DNA from: Gnetum montanum | Taxonomy: Eukaryota > Streptophyta > Gnetopsida > Gnetales > Gnetaceae | NCBI GenBank assembly: GCA_015680685.1 | Contig: MNCI01022407.1 | Location: 31,378-95,377, forward strand | Direction: 5' to 3' | DNA: 64,000 nt | Part shown: positions 34,601 through 46,374 of the stretch, piece after piece | Layout: the number at the start of each line of letters is the position of its first letter | How positions within the stretch are numbered: position 1 is the first letter of the stretch | Notes under the pieces: model-generated | Database searches by the model: none | The model's input: only the letters and a program-made list of their open reading frames with translations | Told to the model about the DNA's origin: nothing | Position numbers and translations under genes: made by a program

Positions 34601-37600
34601 CATCTGTTCAATACAACTTAAAATTTTCAATTTACAATTCATGTATAAATTTGAGTCAGAATAATTTCAAAACAAAAATTAAACATCAAGGACAGGAGGA
34701 TCATCCCCTTTGGACCTGCTGGCATAATGGGTCCCTACTCCACTGGGGTCAACTTCTTGAACATCATCATCATCTTGACCCTATAAAATGCAAAAGAAAT
34801 AATCAATGCAAGAACAAAAGAAAAAACTTTCAAACATTATTTAGTGAACGAATTTCACAATAACAAAATGCTTACCGTAGGGGATACCCCTAAACCGAAT
34901 TCTAGCTGGCAGAGGATTTCCTCCTCTGAGACGCTTGCCCAATTAGTCCCATCAAGGCCTAGATCAATGTTTACCAAAGCCTTCTCGTTGTCAACAGCTG
35001 ACCAGGTAGGATGCTTTAAAGGGAATTCACCCACAGAAACCTCCCCAGAAGTGGTTGTAATTACCCATCTAGGTGATTCCATCTCAACAGTTGTATTCTG
35101 AGCAAAGGTATCAAATAAAGAGCATAGACCCAGACCCTCCACAAACATTTCAAGTGGACACTTTTCAATGGATACTTCCTTTAATGATTTCTTATAATGA
35201 TGCTTGTGGTTCTTCTCATCTTGACCCCGCTTGTGCACCTTGGAAGTGAAAGCCTTCTAATCTTGGCACTTGAGGTTCAGTAGATCTACTTGGGCCTTAT
35301 GCTCTGCTAGTTTTTGGGTCAGTGACGCGTGGCGATTAAGCAGGATCCAGTATCTAGTATAAGTGACCTCGGAAGTTTGCCAAGAATGACCACCACTTAG
35401 TCTAGCTGAGGTGAACTCATACTGAGCCTTGAGATCATCATGCTCAACTGATAACTCAAAAACTTTTTTCTCCTTTGTTTGAATTTGCATCCATAACTTT
35501 TTGATGGAACACCTACAGGTCCAAAGTGATTTGGCATTATGTACAAGACCTTTTGCCACTTCGTCATAAACCAGCCTTGGTATCTGCTTGACTTCTGGGG
35601 GTAGTGTGGGAAAAATTTCGATGTTAATAGTCTCAGATGGATCCCACCTCAGCTTAGCTCCTACACACACAAAAAAATGGGCATTAAATATTAGATGATA
35701 AAAAAGGGATGTGAAATTTGAAAGCTGCAAAAGGCACGAGACATTTGTACCTATCTCAGGGTGGGCTTCCTGAATACGTTCAACCACCTCCTCAGCGATA
35801 CCAACCACAAAATGCATTTTATTTGGCATCTTGGTCCAAGTAAATGGTCCACGAGTATGAGATGGACTAACCTCTGCGTTCGTTTTAGGGGGAGTCATTT
35901 TCATGGGCACATCTAGCCGCATCGTCCTACCTTCATCTGGAAGGGATAAAAACATAAAAGTAAAACACCATAGAAACAACGACCCACAAAGAAACACAAT
36001 AAAATTAAAGAAAATATACCATGTTCTCTGTCCCCTTCTGGGTTTGGAGGGTCACCAAGGTCCAACCTTCCCCTGAGGAAGCTACTAAACATCTCATCGA
36101 CACCACCCTGGTCATCGACTTGTTCAGTCTCCATGGTGTCTTCCGCTAGCTCCTCTGTTCCCTCCACTTGATCCTTGCCGACCTCTTCCTCATCCTCAAT
36201 TATTAAGTCAGTTGTAGCTTCCTCCTCCTCAATAATTGTTTCTAACTCCTGTCTCCTCACTTCTAGACTCAAGTTTGAGGGCATTAGTTTCATATAAGCA
36301 ATCAGAACAAAAATTATGAATAAGACGAAAATGATAAAGCAATAAGTGTACTGAGTTTACTTACCTCGGATAGGCATCTTGAACTGTATGTGCTTCACCT
36401 TCGGCTCTTCCACATTTGAGGCAACCTCTATTGAGCATTCATGCTTCGAGAGCTTTGACTTAGCTTTACCAATGGTCTCCTTAATGACCCATTCAGCTCT
36501 CTTTGTAGTATAAGGCACATCATCTGGTTCCAACCCTACACTATCATGTGTATGGATGGAGGTACCAGATGACCCCCCTGTTGTGATGGACATAGATTCA
36601 TCAATACCCTCAGGAGCATCTTGGAACTCAGCTGTCTCAAACAAATGGTTAATCCATAGATGAGACAACTGAGTATGATCTCGTAGGACTTATTTATTGT
36701 CTGCAAGAACCACTAGAAACTTGGCTAAGTGGAGAAGATAGCCAGCGAAGAATGCAAATGTAAAATGGGACTATGCCTCAACATTTGAGCGTAATCGCAC
36801 TATCTCCTTATGAAGGCCCGACAACAAAAATTGAGCTCAATTATAACGCATCCCGGTTTCTAAGACGGTTCACATGATGTGCACAACTTCAACACCAAGA
36901 CTCCTCACCCGGGATAGGGATTTAGGAAACACCCGTGCCCTAAAAAGGGGATAGAATTCATTAACTTCCTCAACCTTTAACTTCCCCTGCATAGGGAATC
37001 CCTTGGTGCCCTTGACAATACCCAATCAATCCTCTAGCTCACATACCATATAAAGCTCTTTCTGAGCCTTGTCGAAAACTACATTTTCGCCATCCGTCGG
37101 TACACCAAACAGGTCCAAAAAGAATTTAGCTGACAGATGGAAGACTATCTCGATACCCTTAATACGGGTGTTGTAGTAGGAGATGGACTTGTGGAATGAA
37201 TCAACAATCCCGATCATTTCAGCTATTCACACATCAGGGCTTGGAGTTGTAAAGAGCTCCATAAGGCTAGCATCATCTAAACAACAGACAATGGATGATG
37301 GGGCATGGGTGCACAACCATTTCTGTGCCTTGCTGATCTCCCCGAACTTCATCTACAAGGTACTTTCAGTTAGTCCTGTCATGACAGGGTCTCCACTGGA
37401 AGGGACATCAACTGTAGATACAATTTGAAACCATCACATTAGTATGACCACCAACAATCGGACAAACACACTAAGGAACCTAGAAAATATTGTCACTTAC
37501 CTTCAGTTGTGGACTTAGAGGTGCTAGAAGTCAGATCAGCATCATGAGGGAAGACTAGTCCATTATGCAACCAATCTCCATGCAACCACCCACGAGTTGT

Positions 37601-37849
37601 ACACTATGCAAACGCTCTAGAAAATCATTTATGGAAATGGACAATATCACCCTTGGTTTGAGCTAATATAGCTCCGCGAAGGGTGGGACCTGCCATAAAG
37701 GTCTCTAGAGCGGTATGAGCTAGGGCAAGCCCATCATCATCAACGCATGTCCCATCTTGGTTACCTTGGGGCCTGCAAAAGAATGGTTGTCAAAACAGAG
37801 GCAAACACTAAACGGCAAAAACCAGAAACGATAAATCAGGCAATCTTAC

Positions 37850-38299
37850 CTCTCTACTTGGTACACTGTGCCAGGAGGGTTCTGAAATAACATGTGTGCA
37901 CGTGCAGCCAAAAACAAGGTGTTGTTGAGATAATCATGCCCTCATGGCAATAGTTCTCACACGCACACTAACGGGCGAGTAGATCTGGGCCCGCCAGAGG
38001 GACCGTCCTCGATCACAAGCAGCCCCTCATCAATATCCTCCATGAAGGCCACGACGCCCTCCAAAGCTCTCGGTAACATAGCGTCAAGCACGCTCCGTGC
38101 CACTTTTTTGTTTAGGTGTGACCAGACCACCACCTTAAATCTGTCTAGGATGAAGGTGAAGAATTCATAGGCCCCTTCCTTGAACCAGACCCCATTGTTG
38201 TCAACAATTAGATCAGGGGTAGGTTCATCGGTCTCAAGAGGGCCAAACCATGCCAGTACTCCAACTAGCTTAACTACTAGGAGAAAAGGCTCAGTGTCC
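37850..38299 (-). pseudogene. Exon 2 of the antisense gene: FCP1/NLI-like HAD domain without the nucleophile Asp
   Basis: Residues 83-93 read LLVVKLVGVLA, where plant FCP1-type HAD phosphatases have LLVLDVNGLLA. Residues 114-148 contain VWFKEGAYEFFTFILDRF and VVVWSHLNKKVARSVLDAML, which fits the family pattern of an EF-containing helix, a hydrophobic strand ending in WS and a Lys pair. The catalytic Asp of the DxN/DxD motif reads Lys, so a phosphatase activity is unlikely. The match covers only the first half of the fold. Two TGA stops fall near its end (about 37930-37975). Confidence 0.5.
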
Positions 38300-38954
38300 C
38301 TACAAGTAACCAAAATGCCACGATAAATCAGCCATACATGAAAATGAGATGAAAAAGACAAAATTCCATGTTTCAGCCTAACACTTCGAAAAATTAAGAA
38401 ACTGTTTGCACTCGGCGTATACACTACCAACAAACTAAGAACACTCAGCGTATACGCTGCCTAAAAAAGAAAGGAAACTATTCACGCTCAGTGTATATGC
38501 TGTGAAAATTATCAGCGTATACGCCGTGGAAATCGTCAGCGTACATGTTATGAAAACAATCGGTGTATACACTGCTTGAAAAGAACAAACTGTTCATGCT
38601 CAGCATATACGCTGTGAAAATCATTAGCGTATAGGCCATGGAAACCATCAGCGTACATTCTATGAAAATCATTAGCATATACGCCGTGGAAACCATTAGT
38701 GTATACGCTGTGAAAACCGTCTACGCTATACGCTATGGAAATCGCTTACGCCATGTACTGATAAAATGGTTTACACTATATCCTGTTAAAATTGTCTATG
38801 TTGTAGAGACCCTCTACGCTGCGGATCTACGCTCAGTGTATCGAGCCTCTACGCCAACTGTCTATGCTACCAAAACTATTTACGCTATGAAAACTATCTA
38901 CGCCGAACGAGAAGTATAGATGAAAAAATTAACAGAGGTAGGATTAGAGCCTAC
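38300..38954 (-). other. Intron 1 of the antisense gene, built from TATACGC repeats
   Basis: Donor GTAGGC at 38954, acceptor ACTTGTAG at 38300. Between about 38410 and 38900 it consists of degenerate units such as GTGAAAATCATCAGCGTATACGC, the same motif as in the B LTR and leader. Confidence 0.65.
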
Positions 38955-39317
38955 TTGTGTGAGGATCCAGGCCATGATGGAACTCTTGGCCTAGGCAGAC
39001 ACTGTAGCATGGCCTCGCTTTCCTCTGTGAAATTCAGGTCAGGCCCCTTCGTCCCCTGGCCTTCTACCTCCTTGCCCTTGCCCATTTCGGCGTCCTCTAC
39101 GCTGAGATTAATAGGTTTACGCTGGGGATCAAAACCACATGCTGAACTGAATCCTGTATGCTGAGTTTGAGCCTCTATGCTCATGCTGAGTTGGGGCCTC
39201 TATGCTCATGCTTACACTGGGGTTTGACCCTCTACGTTTACGCTGGGTTACGCTAAAGGTTTATGCTCACGCTCGTTTTCCTTCAAGTTCATGGTGCTCA
39301 CAACTGACTACCTTATG

Positions 39318-39327
39318 CTATATATAG
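39318..39327 (-). promoter_or_regulatory. TATA box of the antisense gene
   Basis: Minus strand GGCGCTATATATAGCATAAGG, about 135 bp upstream of the ATG at 39184, preceded by a GC-rich block (39328-39365). The core is palindromic, so orientation rests on the gene downstream of it. Confidence 0.5.
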
Positions 39328-39524
39328 CGCCCGCACTGACCCAGCTGTTGCCGCCGCCACCATGCATTTTATTTTCATTTTTTTTCTTTCTTTTTCTTCA
39401 TTTTTCTTATTATTAATCAAAATTTTTCAAAACAAAAAATACGAAAAAACATATATATATAAAAAAATAAACACTACCACATGCCCACACTAAAAATTTT
39501 GGTGCAAACTCTCCTATGCAAATT

Positions 39525-39790
39525 ATATGGCCCAGTATGGCCTTAAACTGCCATGATGGCTCGACATGGCCTTAAACTGCCATGATGGCCTAGCATGGCC
39601 TTAAAATGCCATGACGGCCTGGTAAGGCCTTAAACTGCCATGACTACTTGGTAAGGCCTTAAACTGCCACAAACTACCCCATATGGCCTGGTAAGGCCTT
39701 AAACTGCCACCTACGGCTCACACACGGCCTGGTAAGGCCTTAAACTACCACACATGGCCTGGTAAGGCCTTAAACTGCCATGCATCCCGA
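39525..39790 (+). repeat. Tandem array 2 between antisense gene and RT
   Basis: About nine copies of a ~29-30 bp unit of the type CATGGCCTGGTAAGGCCTTA followed by AACTGC. It shares GGCCTTAAACT with array 1 and lies at the opposite border of the antisense gene. Confidence 0.85.
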
Positions 39791-39877
39791 TTCAACAATA
39801 AACCACCATTGTGCATGTACACATGATTTACGGTGCCAAGGAACATGAAACAACACCTATTAGCTTATTCTTCCCTC

Positions 39878-39890
39878 TTTTTCTTGGCAG
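39878..39890 (+). promoter_or_regulatory. Sense-strand splice acceptor before the RT
   Basis: TTTTTCTTGGCAG with a longer pyrimidine tract upstream (from 39866). The conserved pol sequence shared with C begins right after it (GAATAGACC). Ogre-type elements remove an intron between protease and RT, so an intron from about 33.8 to 39.89 kb is inferred. The donor was not located. Confidence 0.5.
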
Positions 39891-42800
39891 GAATAGACCC
39901 GATGGATTGTCAGCGTTTATCCACACCCTTGATTATCGATGGACCATATGGAAAAATCACAAGAGAAATTGACATAAAATCCATCAGCTTAGGTACATCA
40001 ACGGAAGACACACTCATAGACTCAACACAACAAATGTTAGATAACTATAAAGGTATGACAAGATCTCTCAACATAGAAGCCAATAGTATCACTAAAGACC
40101 CATTGACTGAAACCCCCATCATTATGCCTGATGGTGAAACCAAATATTAAAATTGAGTATGCTATTGCAACCTCAACTAGCCAAAGACATAGAAGATGTG
40201 CTTCGAAACAACATGAAAGCATTTTCTTGGTCTTACACCGACATGGTCAAATTAGATCCTGGAATCGTCTAGCACAACATTATCCTTGATCCAAAATTGA
40301 GACCAGTAAAACAAAAGGCACGAAAGGTTAAACCCAAGGTAGCATTGGCAGTTCGTAATAAGATCACCAAAATTTATCATGCAGGTTTCATTCAGGATGT
40401 CGATTACGCCAATTGGGTATCCAACATGATCATTGTCCCAAAAAAGAAGGAAGCATTCGCTTATGCATTGACTTCCGGGATCTCAACGTTGCAACCATAA
40501 AAGATGATTTTCCCCTACCCAGCATTGATCAACTTGTTGACTCAACCACTGGGCATGCCCTATTATCTTTTATGGATAGCTTCTCAGTATACAATCAGAT
40601 ACGCATTAACCCAAAGCATCAGCTCCAGACTACCTTTATGACACCATGGGGAACCTTTTGTTACACAATGATGCCCTTCGGTCTCAAGAATGTTGGGGCC
40701 ACATATCAAAGGGCCATGACATTCATTTTCAGCGATTACATACTGCACTCACTCAACGACTATGTGGATGATATCGTGGTTAAATCAAAAACATCGGAAC
40801 AACACGTACAAGATCTTGACTTGGTACTAAAGCATTGTTTAAAATATGAGCTGAGACTTAACCCAAAGAAATGTGTCTTCGGAATCAAAACAGGAAAAAT
40901 GCTTGGATTTATAGCCTCGGAAGCAGGGATACGAGTAGACCCCGATAAAGTTAAGGCCATAAAGAACTTAAAATCACCTAGCAAACTTACTGAACTTTGA
41001 GGCCTACAAGGTAGATTATAGTTCATCAGACGATTCATAGAAAAACTAACAGACAAGTAGAAACCTATGAACCACTTGTTATGCAAGAACGTCCATTTTG
41101 AATGGACTCCACAATGCCAAGAAGCATTTGACAATATTAAAATAGCACTTGTCTGACTACCCATGGTTTATCCACCTCAAAATGATAAACCATTTAACAT
41201 CTACCTTGCCACTTTGGATTCGTCAATCGCGTCCATGCTTTGCCAGAAACAAGATGATGGAACTGAAGTCCCTGTCTACTACTTAAGCCATGCATTAGTA
41301 GCCCATGAAAAGAAGTATAACGAGGTGGAGAGGTCATGTTTAGCCCTGGTCTTTTCCTTAAAGAAATGGTGACATTACCTCTTCCACAACCAAGTCAATG
41401 TAATCTACAAGGATAATGTTCTCAGAGCTATCACCGGAAACATTTACGAGTCAAGTTGAATAGCCCGTTGGAAAGCCATGGTAGCTGAGTTTGACCTACA
41501 CTACATAGCCCAATCATCAGTTAAGGGTTAAGCCATAGCAAATCAAATGACCATGTCACCAACGCACGATCAAGAAAAAATAGAGCCAAAGTTCCCTGAC
41601 GAAAATGTTAGTGCAATAGCCATAGTACTCGATGACTACAAAGCCATTTTGAACTTTGATGGAGCATCCACCTCTTGAGGGGGAAGTGCTACCGTCGTCA
41701 TCACTTATCCCTCAAAGGAGATATGACCCTTTACTTATCGTTTCAACTTTCACTGTACCAACAACATAGCAGAGTACGAAGGTCTCCTTAGAGGTCTCAT
41801 GGCAGCACTAACTTTAGACATCACATGGCTTGTGGTCAGGGGAGACTCACAACTAGTTTTGAACCAAGTCACAGATATTTATACATGCAAAGCACAACAT
41901 TTACAACCATACTGTGACCTAGCCAAACACTTAATGAAGCAATTCGAAAATATCGACGTGCAACAAGTCTCTAGAAACGATAACACCATTGCAGACGCAC
42001 TAGCTATGCTAGCGCTAAACATATCGCCTGACATGTTTCATACATTGCCAAGCTCCATAATCAGTTGTGCAAAACCAATAACTGATACTCTTGATACGTT
42101 GCCAATGGCATCTGTTAGTACAACACACGTGATAGAATGGTATGACGAAATAAAAGAGTACCTTCTACACTGTGAAACATCATGACATCTAACGAATGCA
42201 CAAAAAGATGCGGTACGAAAGCGTTCTCGGTAATATGAACTGGTAGGGGACACATTGTGCCGTCGATCCTAGGAAGGCATACTACTAACATGCGTTGGTA
42301 GCACTGATGCCCAAACCATCATCGAGCAAGTACATGACGGACTATGCGGAGGACATATAGCACCTAAAGAAATGGCAACGAAAATAAGACGCTTAGGCTA
42401 TTATTGGCCATACATGGAGTATGATTGTCTCTCCAAAGCTAAAACATGCAGTACCTGTCAAAGACATAGTAATTTGATCCATGTCCCACCAAATGAGTTG
42501 CATACAGCACAAATCACATGGCCCTTTCAAAAGTGGAGATTGGACCTTATTGGACCAATAACACCCTCATCTTCTGCAAGGCTTAGCTTCATCATAACTA
42601 CGACAGAATACTTCATGAAGTGGATAAAGCTGTGCCCCTTCGAAAAATCACATCTAAACATGTATGTAACTTCATTCTTGAAAACATTGTGACCATTTTG
42701 GCATCCCCATGACCATCGTCACTGACAACAGGCCATAATTCAGCAGTGCCGAAACCAAAAATTTCTGTCAAAGTCTAGGGATCAAGAACTCATTTTCATA

Positions 42801-43374
42801 CCCTTATTACCCTTAGAGCAATGGACAAGTAGAGGCCACAAATAAAATCATCATCACAATACTTAAAAGGATGCTTACCCAAAGCAAGAAAAGATGGCAC
42901 GAGCAGCTAGTATACGCACTGTGGGCTTATCGTACGATGCATCAGACTTCAACAGGTAAAACATCATATAGTCTTGTTTATGGTTCAGAAGCTATTCTAC
43001 CCTTGGAATTACGGGTACCATCTTTAAGGATCACACTTTCCAGACTCCTTGACAAATGGCAAAACAACGATCTACGCATCATTGACTTGGACTCGGTGGA
43101 GGAGGAATGCATACGTGCACTCGATCAGATTGAATGGTACCAAAAATGACAATGACAACACCATCGGCATGACATTCATAAGTGCCCCATCAAAGAAGGC
43201 AACCTTGTACTTAAGGCTGTTTGGGAACACCCAGACAAATTCTTAGCCAACTGGAAAGGGTCATACTTGGTCACTAAAGCATACGATAACGGAGCATTCA
43301 AGTTAGCTGATATGGAAGGACATGAGCTTGCAAATCTGACCAATCACTTGTGCTTGAAACTGTTCCATATTTGA
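39891..43374 (+). pseudogene. pol of element B: RT, RNase H, archaeal-type RNase H, integrase
   Basis: Replication and integration enzymes of the element. Linker (39891-40330), RT (about 40330-41010: FIQDVDYANWVSN, LCIDFRDLN, PFGLKN and the intact catalytic loop YVDD at about 40760), first RNase H (41163-41400: IYLATLDSSIASML, VERSCLALV), second RNase H of archaeal type (about 41640-42020: FDGAST, NNIAEYEGLL, GDSQLVLNQV, NDNTIADALA), then integrase (42190-43374) with an HX..CX2C segment ending KTCSTCQRH and the family C-terminus. Frame changes occur near 40145, 40440, 42690 and 43150, and there are about 15 stops, so it is inactive. Two RNase H domains place it in the Tat lineage. Confidence 0.9.
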
Positions 43375-43394
43375 GTATAGGCTCAGGTACGTGC

Positions 43395-43890
43395 TTGTCC
43401 TGGCATCATGATGGTAAACTGATACCACAGAGCATCCTGGAATCATGACGGTAAACTAATGCCACAGCGCAACCTAGAATCACAACGGTAAACTAATATC
43501 ACAGATTGTCCTAGAATCACGATGGTAAACTGATACCACAGGTCATCTTGGCATCATGACGATAAAATGATATCACAAAATGTCTGCAAAGACAATAAAC
43601 TAGCACTCGTCCGGCACAACAGTAAACTTTCACAGTCGCATTCGCTAGAGTCTGCTAAGACTATAAACTAGTTTTCCTCTTCACGGTCCGCCAAGACTAG
43701 AAACTGGCAGCATACCGATAGTAAATTTCCATAGTCGCATTTGCTAGAGTCCGCTAAGACTATAAACTAGTTGGCCTCTTCATGGTCCGCCAAGACTAGA
43801 ACCTGGTAGCATACCATCTGCCACGATGCTAAACGGGAAATGTCCAAAGGGTCATGACATAAAAATGATCCATGATAGTCCTCTAAGACT
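43395..43890 (+). repeat. Tandem array 3 downstream of pol
   Basis: First part: ~31-bp units like TGGAATCATGACGGTAAACT followed by GATACCACAG. Second part: longer units with GCTAAGACTATAAACTAG and CACGGTCCGCCAAGACTAG. The TAAACT core recalls arrays 1 and 2. A shorter form stands at the same place in C (49420-49567). Confidence 0.8.
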
Positions 43891-44899
43891 ATAAACTGGC
43901 AATTTCATCATGGGTTCCTCAAGCTGTGGCTGCATTCAAACTTCATCAAAATCGCTGCATCGCTCGCCATCGGCCTATCCTAACAACATCGCTGCTATTC
44001 ATATACAGTGCCTGAAATCTCACCTGGTGCCTTTGTTTCATTAGTAGCTGTTTAAATCTAAGCTTGATTACTCACTCATGGTTTTCTTGTCCTCTTGGAG
44101 TTACACTTGTAGGATGACACTCAGAGGTGTTCGTACAAGAACACACTTTGTCATAAGCAGCAAGGTGAGATGTTTTTTATAGTGCATGTGACACGACTAA
44201 TCAAGCCATTTACTAGTACATCCCCCATTTCATATCCCACCTATCCCTCAACACCTTATACTTGGTTACAGCCTGAACACATCCAGTACAGCTTGAAACA
44301 TCGAATATATCATTGCATATTGCGCCACTCTTAAGCGGTTGCAACCCACAAAATGGCACTTGAGCATGAGCATAAAAAAAACATCATCCCTTCCCACATA
44401 AAACACAAGACGGGACAACAATTGCCTTGAAAGAAAACACTCATATCTAAAACAATTAAGTAACATCCCATTTCATGACTTTGTCTCTCCACCAATAGGC
44501 TCCCCCTAAACACTAAGCAAGGGTCATGTTCCTCTAAAGAATGCAACACATCATCACGTGGCTTTGGTTTTGCCAACAAAGTCCTCTTGAATACTAAGGA
44601 AGAGTCTTGTTCCACCAAAGGACACACATCTCATATCTTGATTCCGAGTTTGCTAAGCAATGGCTATTGACAAGGATCAGCATGCACAACCTTGATTCCT
44701 CCCGAATCCCCATAGTTTCCCTTTCCCTATTAAATACAAATTTCATTCACCACAATCTGATATACTACTGAACATGGTACGATGATTTCTAGCTAGGTGC
44801 CAATGGACAACATTTCTACCAAGTTGCTTGTGGTGTTTTGCACTTCTTTGTCTATGCTTCTTGGGTCGATTCCTCCAAGCATCAACAAAGAGGGGCCAA
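43891..44899 (+). other. 3' noncoding region and polypurine tract of B
   Basis: No protein recognised; the minus-strand frames at 44266-44627 have no known domain. AAGAGGGGCCAA at 44888-44899 touches the 3' LTR and is the likely plus-strand primer. Confidence 0.65.
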
Positions 44900-46369
44900 T
44901 GAAACACCACAAAATTCTAAGCTTAGTACTTTTCCAATAATAATCAAGCTAAGTCATGATGCTCCTTAGCATGACTAAAGCTTGAGGGCCCCACAGACAG
45001 CTTCAAGCGGAGTCAAACTCAATAAGAAGCAGTTCCTTGGGATCTGCAGACAACCATGGCGACATCTGCTATCAGAACATGGCAACTTCGGGGCTCAAAA
45101 TACTTCATCTTCACTAAGTATGCATTCTCAATGTATACGCCCAGTGTATATGCCCAACATTCACAGTGTATACGCTCAATGTAGACGCACAACGTACACG
45201 CCTAGTATACACGACCTTACATGTACGCCCAACATGTATGACTGAGGTATATGCTCGACATCCAACCCCCGAAGATGGCATGGAAACAGCATTTCAGAGC
45301 AATATTTGGTACAAGGCATCAACTCACATGAACAAAGCAATCGTCAAGTTTTGACATCTGACATTCTAGAGTCCATACGCTGAGCATGTACATCCTGCAC
45401 GCCCAACGTATATGCCCAGCATATATGCCCAGTAGATACAGTGTATACTCCTAGCATATATGCCCAACATGTACAAAGTCTTAGATCAAGGTCAACCAAG
45501 CTGAACATCCATAGGTAACATCTACATGACATCCAAACTCAAATCTGGAGGATGAACGACTTCTTCTATTCTAATCAAGTCTGTATGCCAAGGTCATATG
45601 TCCAGCATGTATACGCTGGCATACAGCCGTATACACTGGCGTACAACAATATACGCTAGCATATAGCCGTATACGTTGGCATACAACACGTTGAACACTT
45701 GTAAATTTTATTCTTTCGCACCCAATCAACGTGCCACATGTCACCCAACCCAAGTCTAACGACTAAACCTGTATAAAAAACCCAATTTTTCATTAGATTA
45801 GGAGGGGAAATTTTGAGAAAATCAAAGAGAAAAATAGAGATGCTAAGAACTAGAGCAGAAAACCCTGTACACTGGACCTTCCCCTGCATGCTGAGCATAC
45901 AGCCTCTACGCTGTGCGTGCAGTTCAAACCAACACACAATCATCCCTGCATCCACTGAGGCTATTAGTTTGCCTTGTGTTAGAGCCACAACTACGTTAGA
46001 CCGGTGCATTGTAACTCTCATTTTGCAATAACATTGCTACATTTCTTTGCTCCAATTTGTTACAGTTTTTTTATTCATTTTTGCATGTTTACTGTTTACG
46101 CTATTGCATGTTTATGCTCTGCTTATGCCAATTACGATGTTTATGCTTCATTTTACATCAATTACACCATTTACATATAACCCAACGTATAGCACATCGG
46201 TGTATGTTCGGGGAAATCCTTGCCTGATCCGCATGCGGACCACTCAAGGTACTCTGCCTTTGTTAATTCCAGCTTGCCCTCAAGCGAAGGTAGGATCTTC
46301 TGTGCATGTCCAAGGATCTCTAGGTTTCTGTTTCATTCGAGCCAGAGACTGACGATTTCAGATAGTATA
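44900..46369 (+). repeat. 3' LTR of element B
   Basis: 1470 bp, TGAAACACCACAAAATTC..GATAGTATA, aligned over its full length with the 5' LTR. The last dinucleotide is TA where the 5' LTR has CA. Followed by the AGTAG duplication. Confidence 0.92.
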
Positions 46370-46374
46370 AGTAG

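Larger units (their letters stand above)
34679..39184 (-). pseudogene. Antisense eight-exon gene inside element B (about 1104 residues, decayed)
   Basis: Exons, 5' to 3': 39184-38955, 38299-37850, 37772-37501, 37411-36365, 36262-36020, 35936-35751, 35660-34876, 34780-34679. Every intron is GT..AG, and the left-over bases at each of the seven junctions (2,2,1,1,1,1,0) fit the next exon's frame. The joined length is 3315 nt, exactly 1105 codons. Introns 2-7 are 77-102 bp; intron 1 is 655 bp. Twelve in-frame stops (mostly TGA/TAG) but no frameshift occur. Visible regions: HAD-like fold in exon 2, long exon 4 of unknown fold, acidic exon 5, coiled-coil-like exon 7, Asp-rich C-terminus. An in-frame stop just upstream of 39184 supports that start. 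Intron 6 is stop-free and 90 bp, so it could be retained. Function unknown. Confidence 0.8.
27665..46369 (+). mobile_element. Element B: complete 18.7-kb Tat-lineage LTR retrotransposon with an antisense spliced gene
   Basis: Two LTRs (27665-29131, 44900-46369) and perfect AGTAG duplications (27660-27664, 46370-46374). Order: leader; gag-protease (29645-33828); tandem array; antisense eight-exon gene (39184-34679, minus); second array; RT, RNase H, archaeal RNase H and integrase (39891-43374); third array; 3' region; polypurine tract AAGAGGGGCCAA (44888-44899). The two RNase H domains, large size and probable intron between protease and RT point to the Tat/Ogre lineage. It is inserted in pol of C, a relative. 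Confidence 0.92.

Noticed and set aside
35257-35997. Stand-alone 246-residue antisense gene
   Set aside because: It is exons 6 and 7 of the larger gene read through a 90-bp intron and intron 5 sequence. The splice sites and phases on both sides fit the eight-exon model better.
36294-36356. Intron 4 acceptor at the first AG after the donor
   Set aside because: Only the acceptor ending at 36263 restores the codon (G|AA) and keeps the acidic exon in frame.
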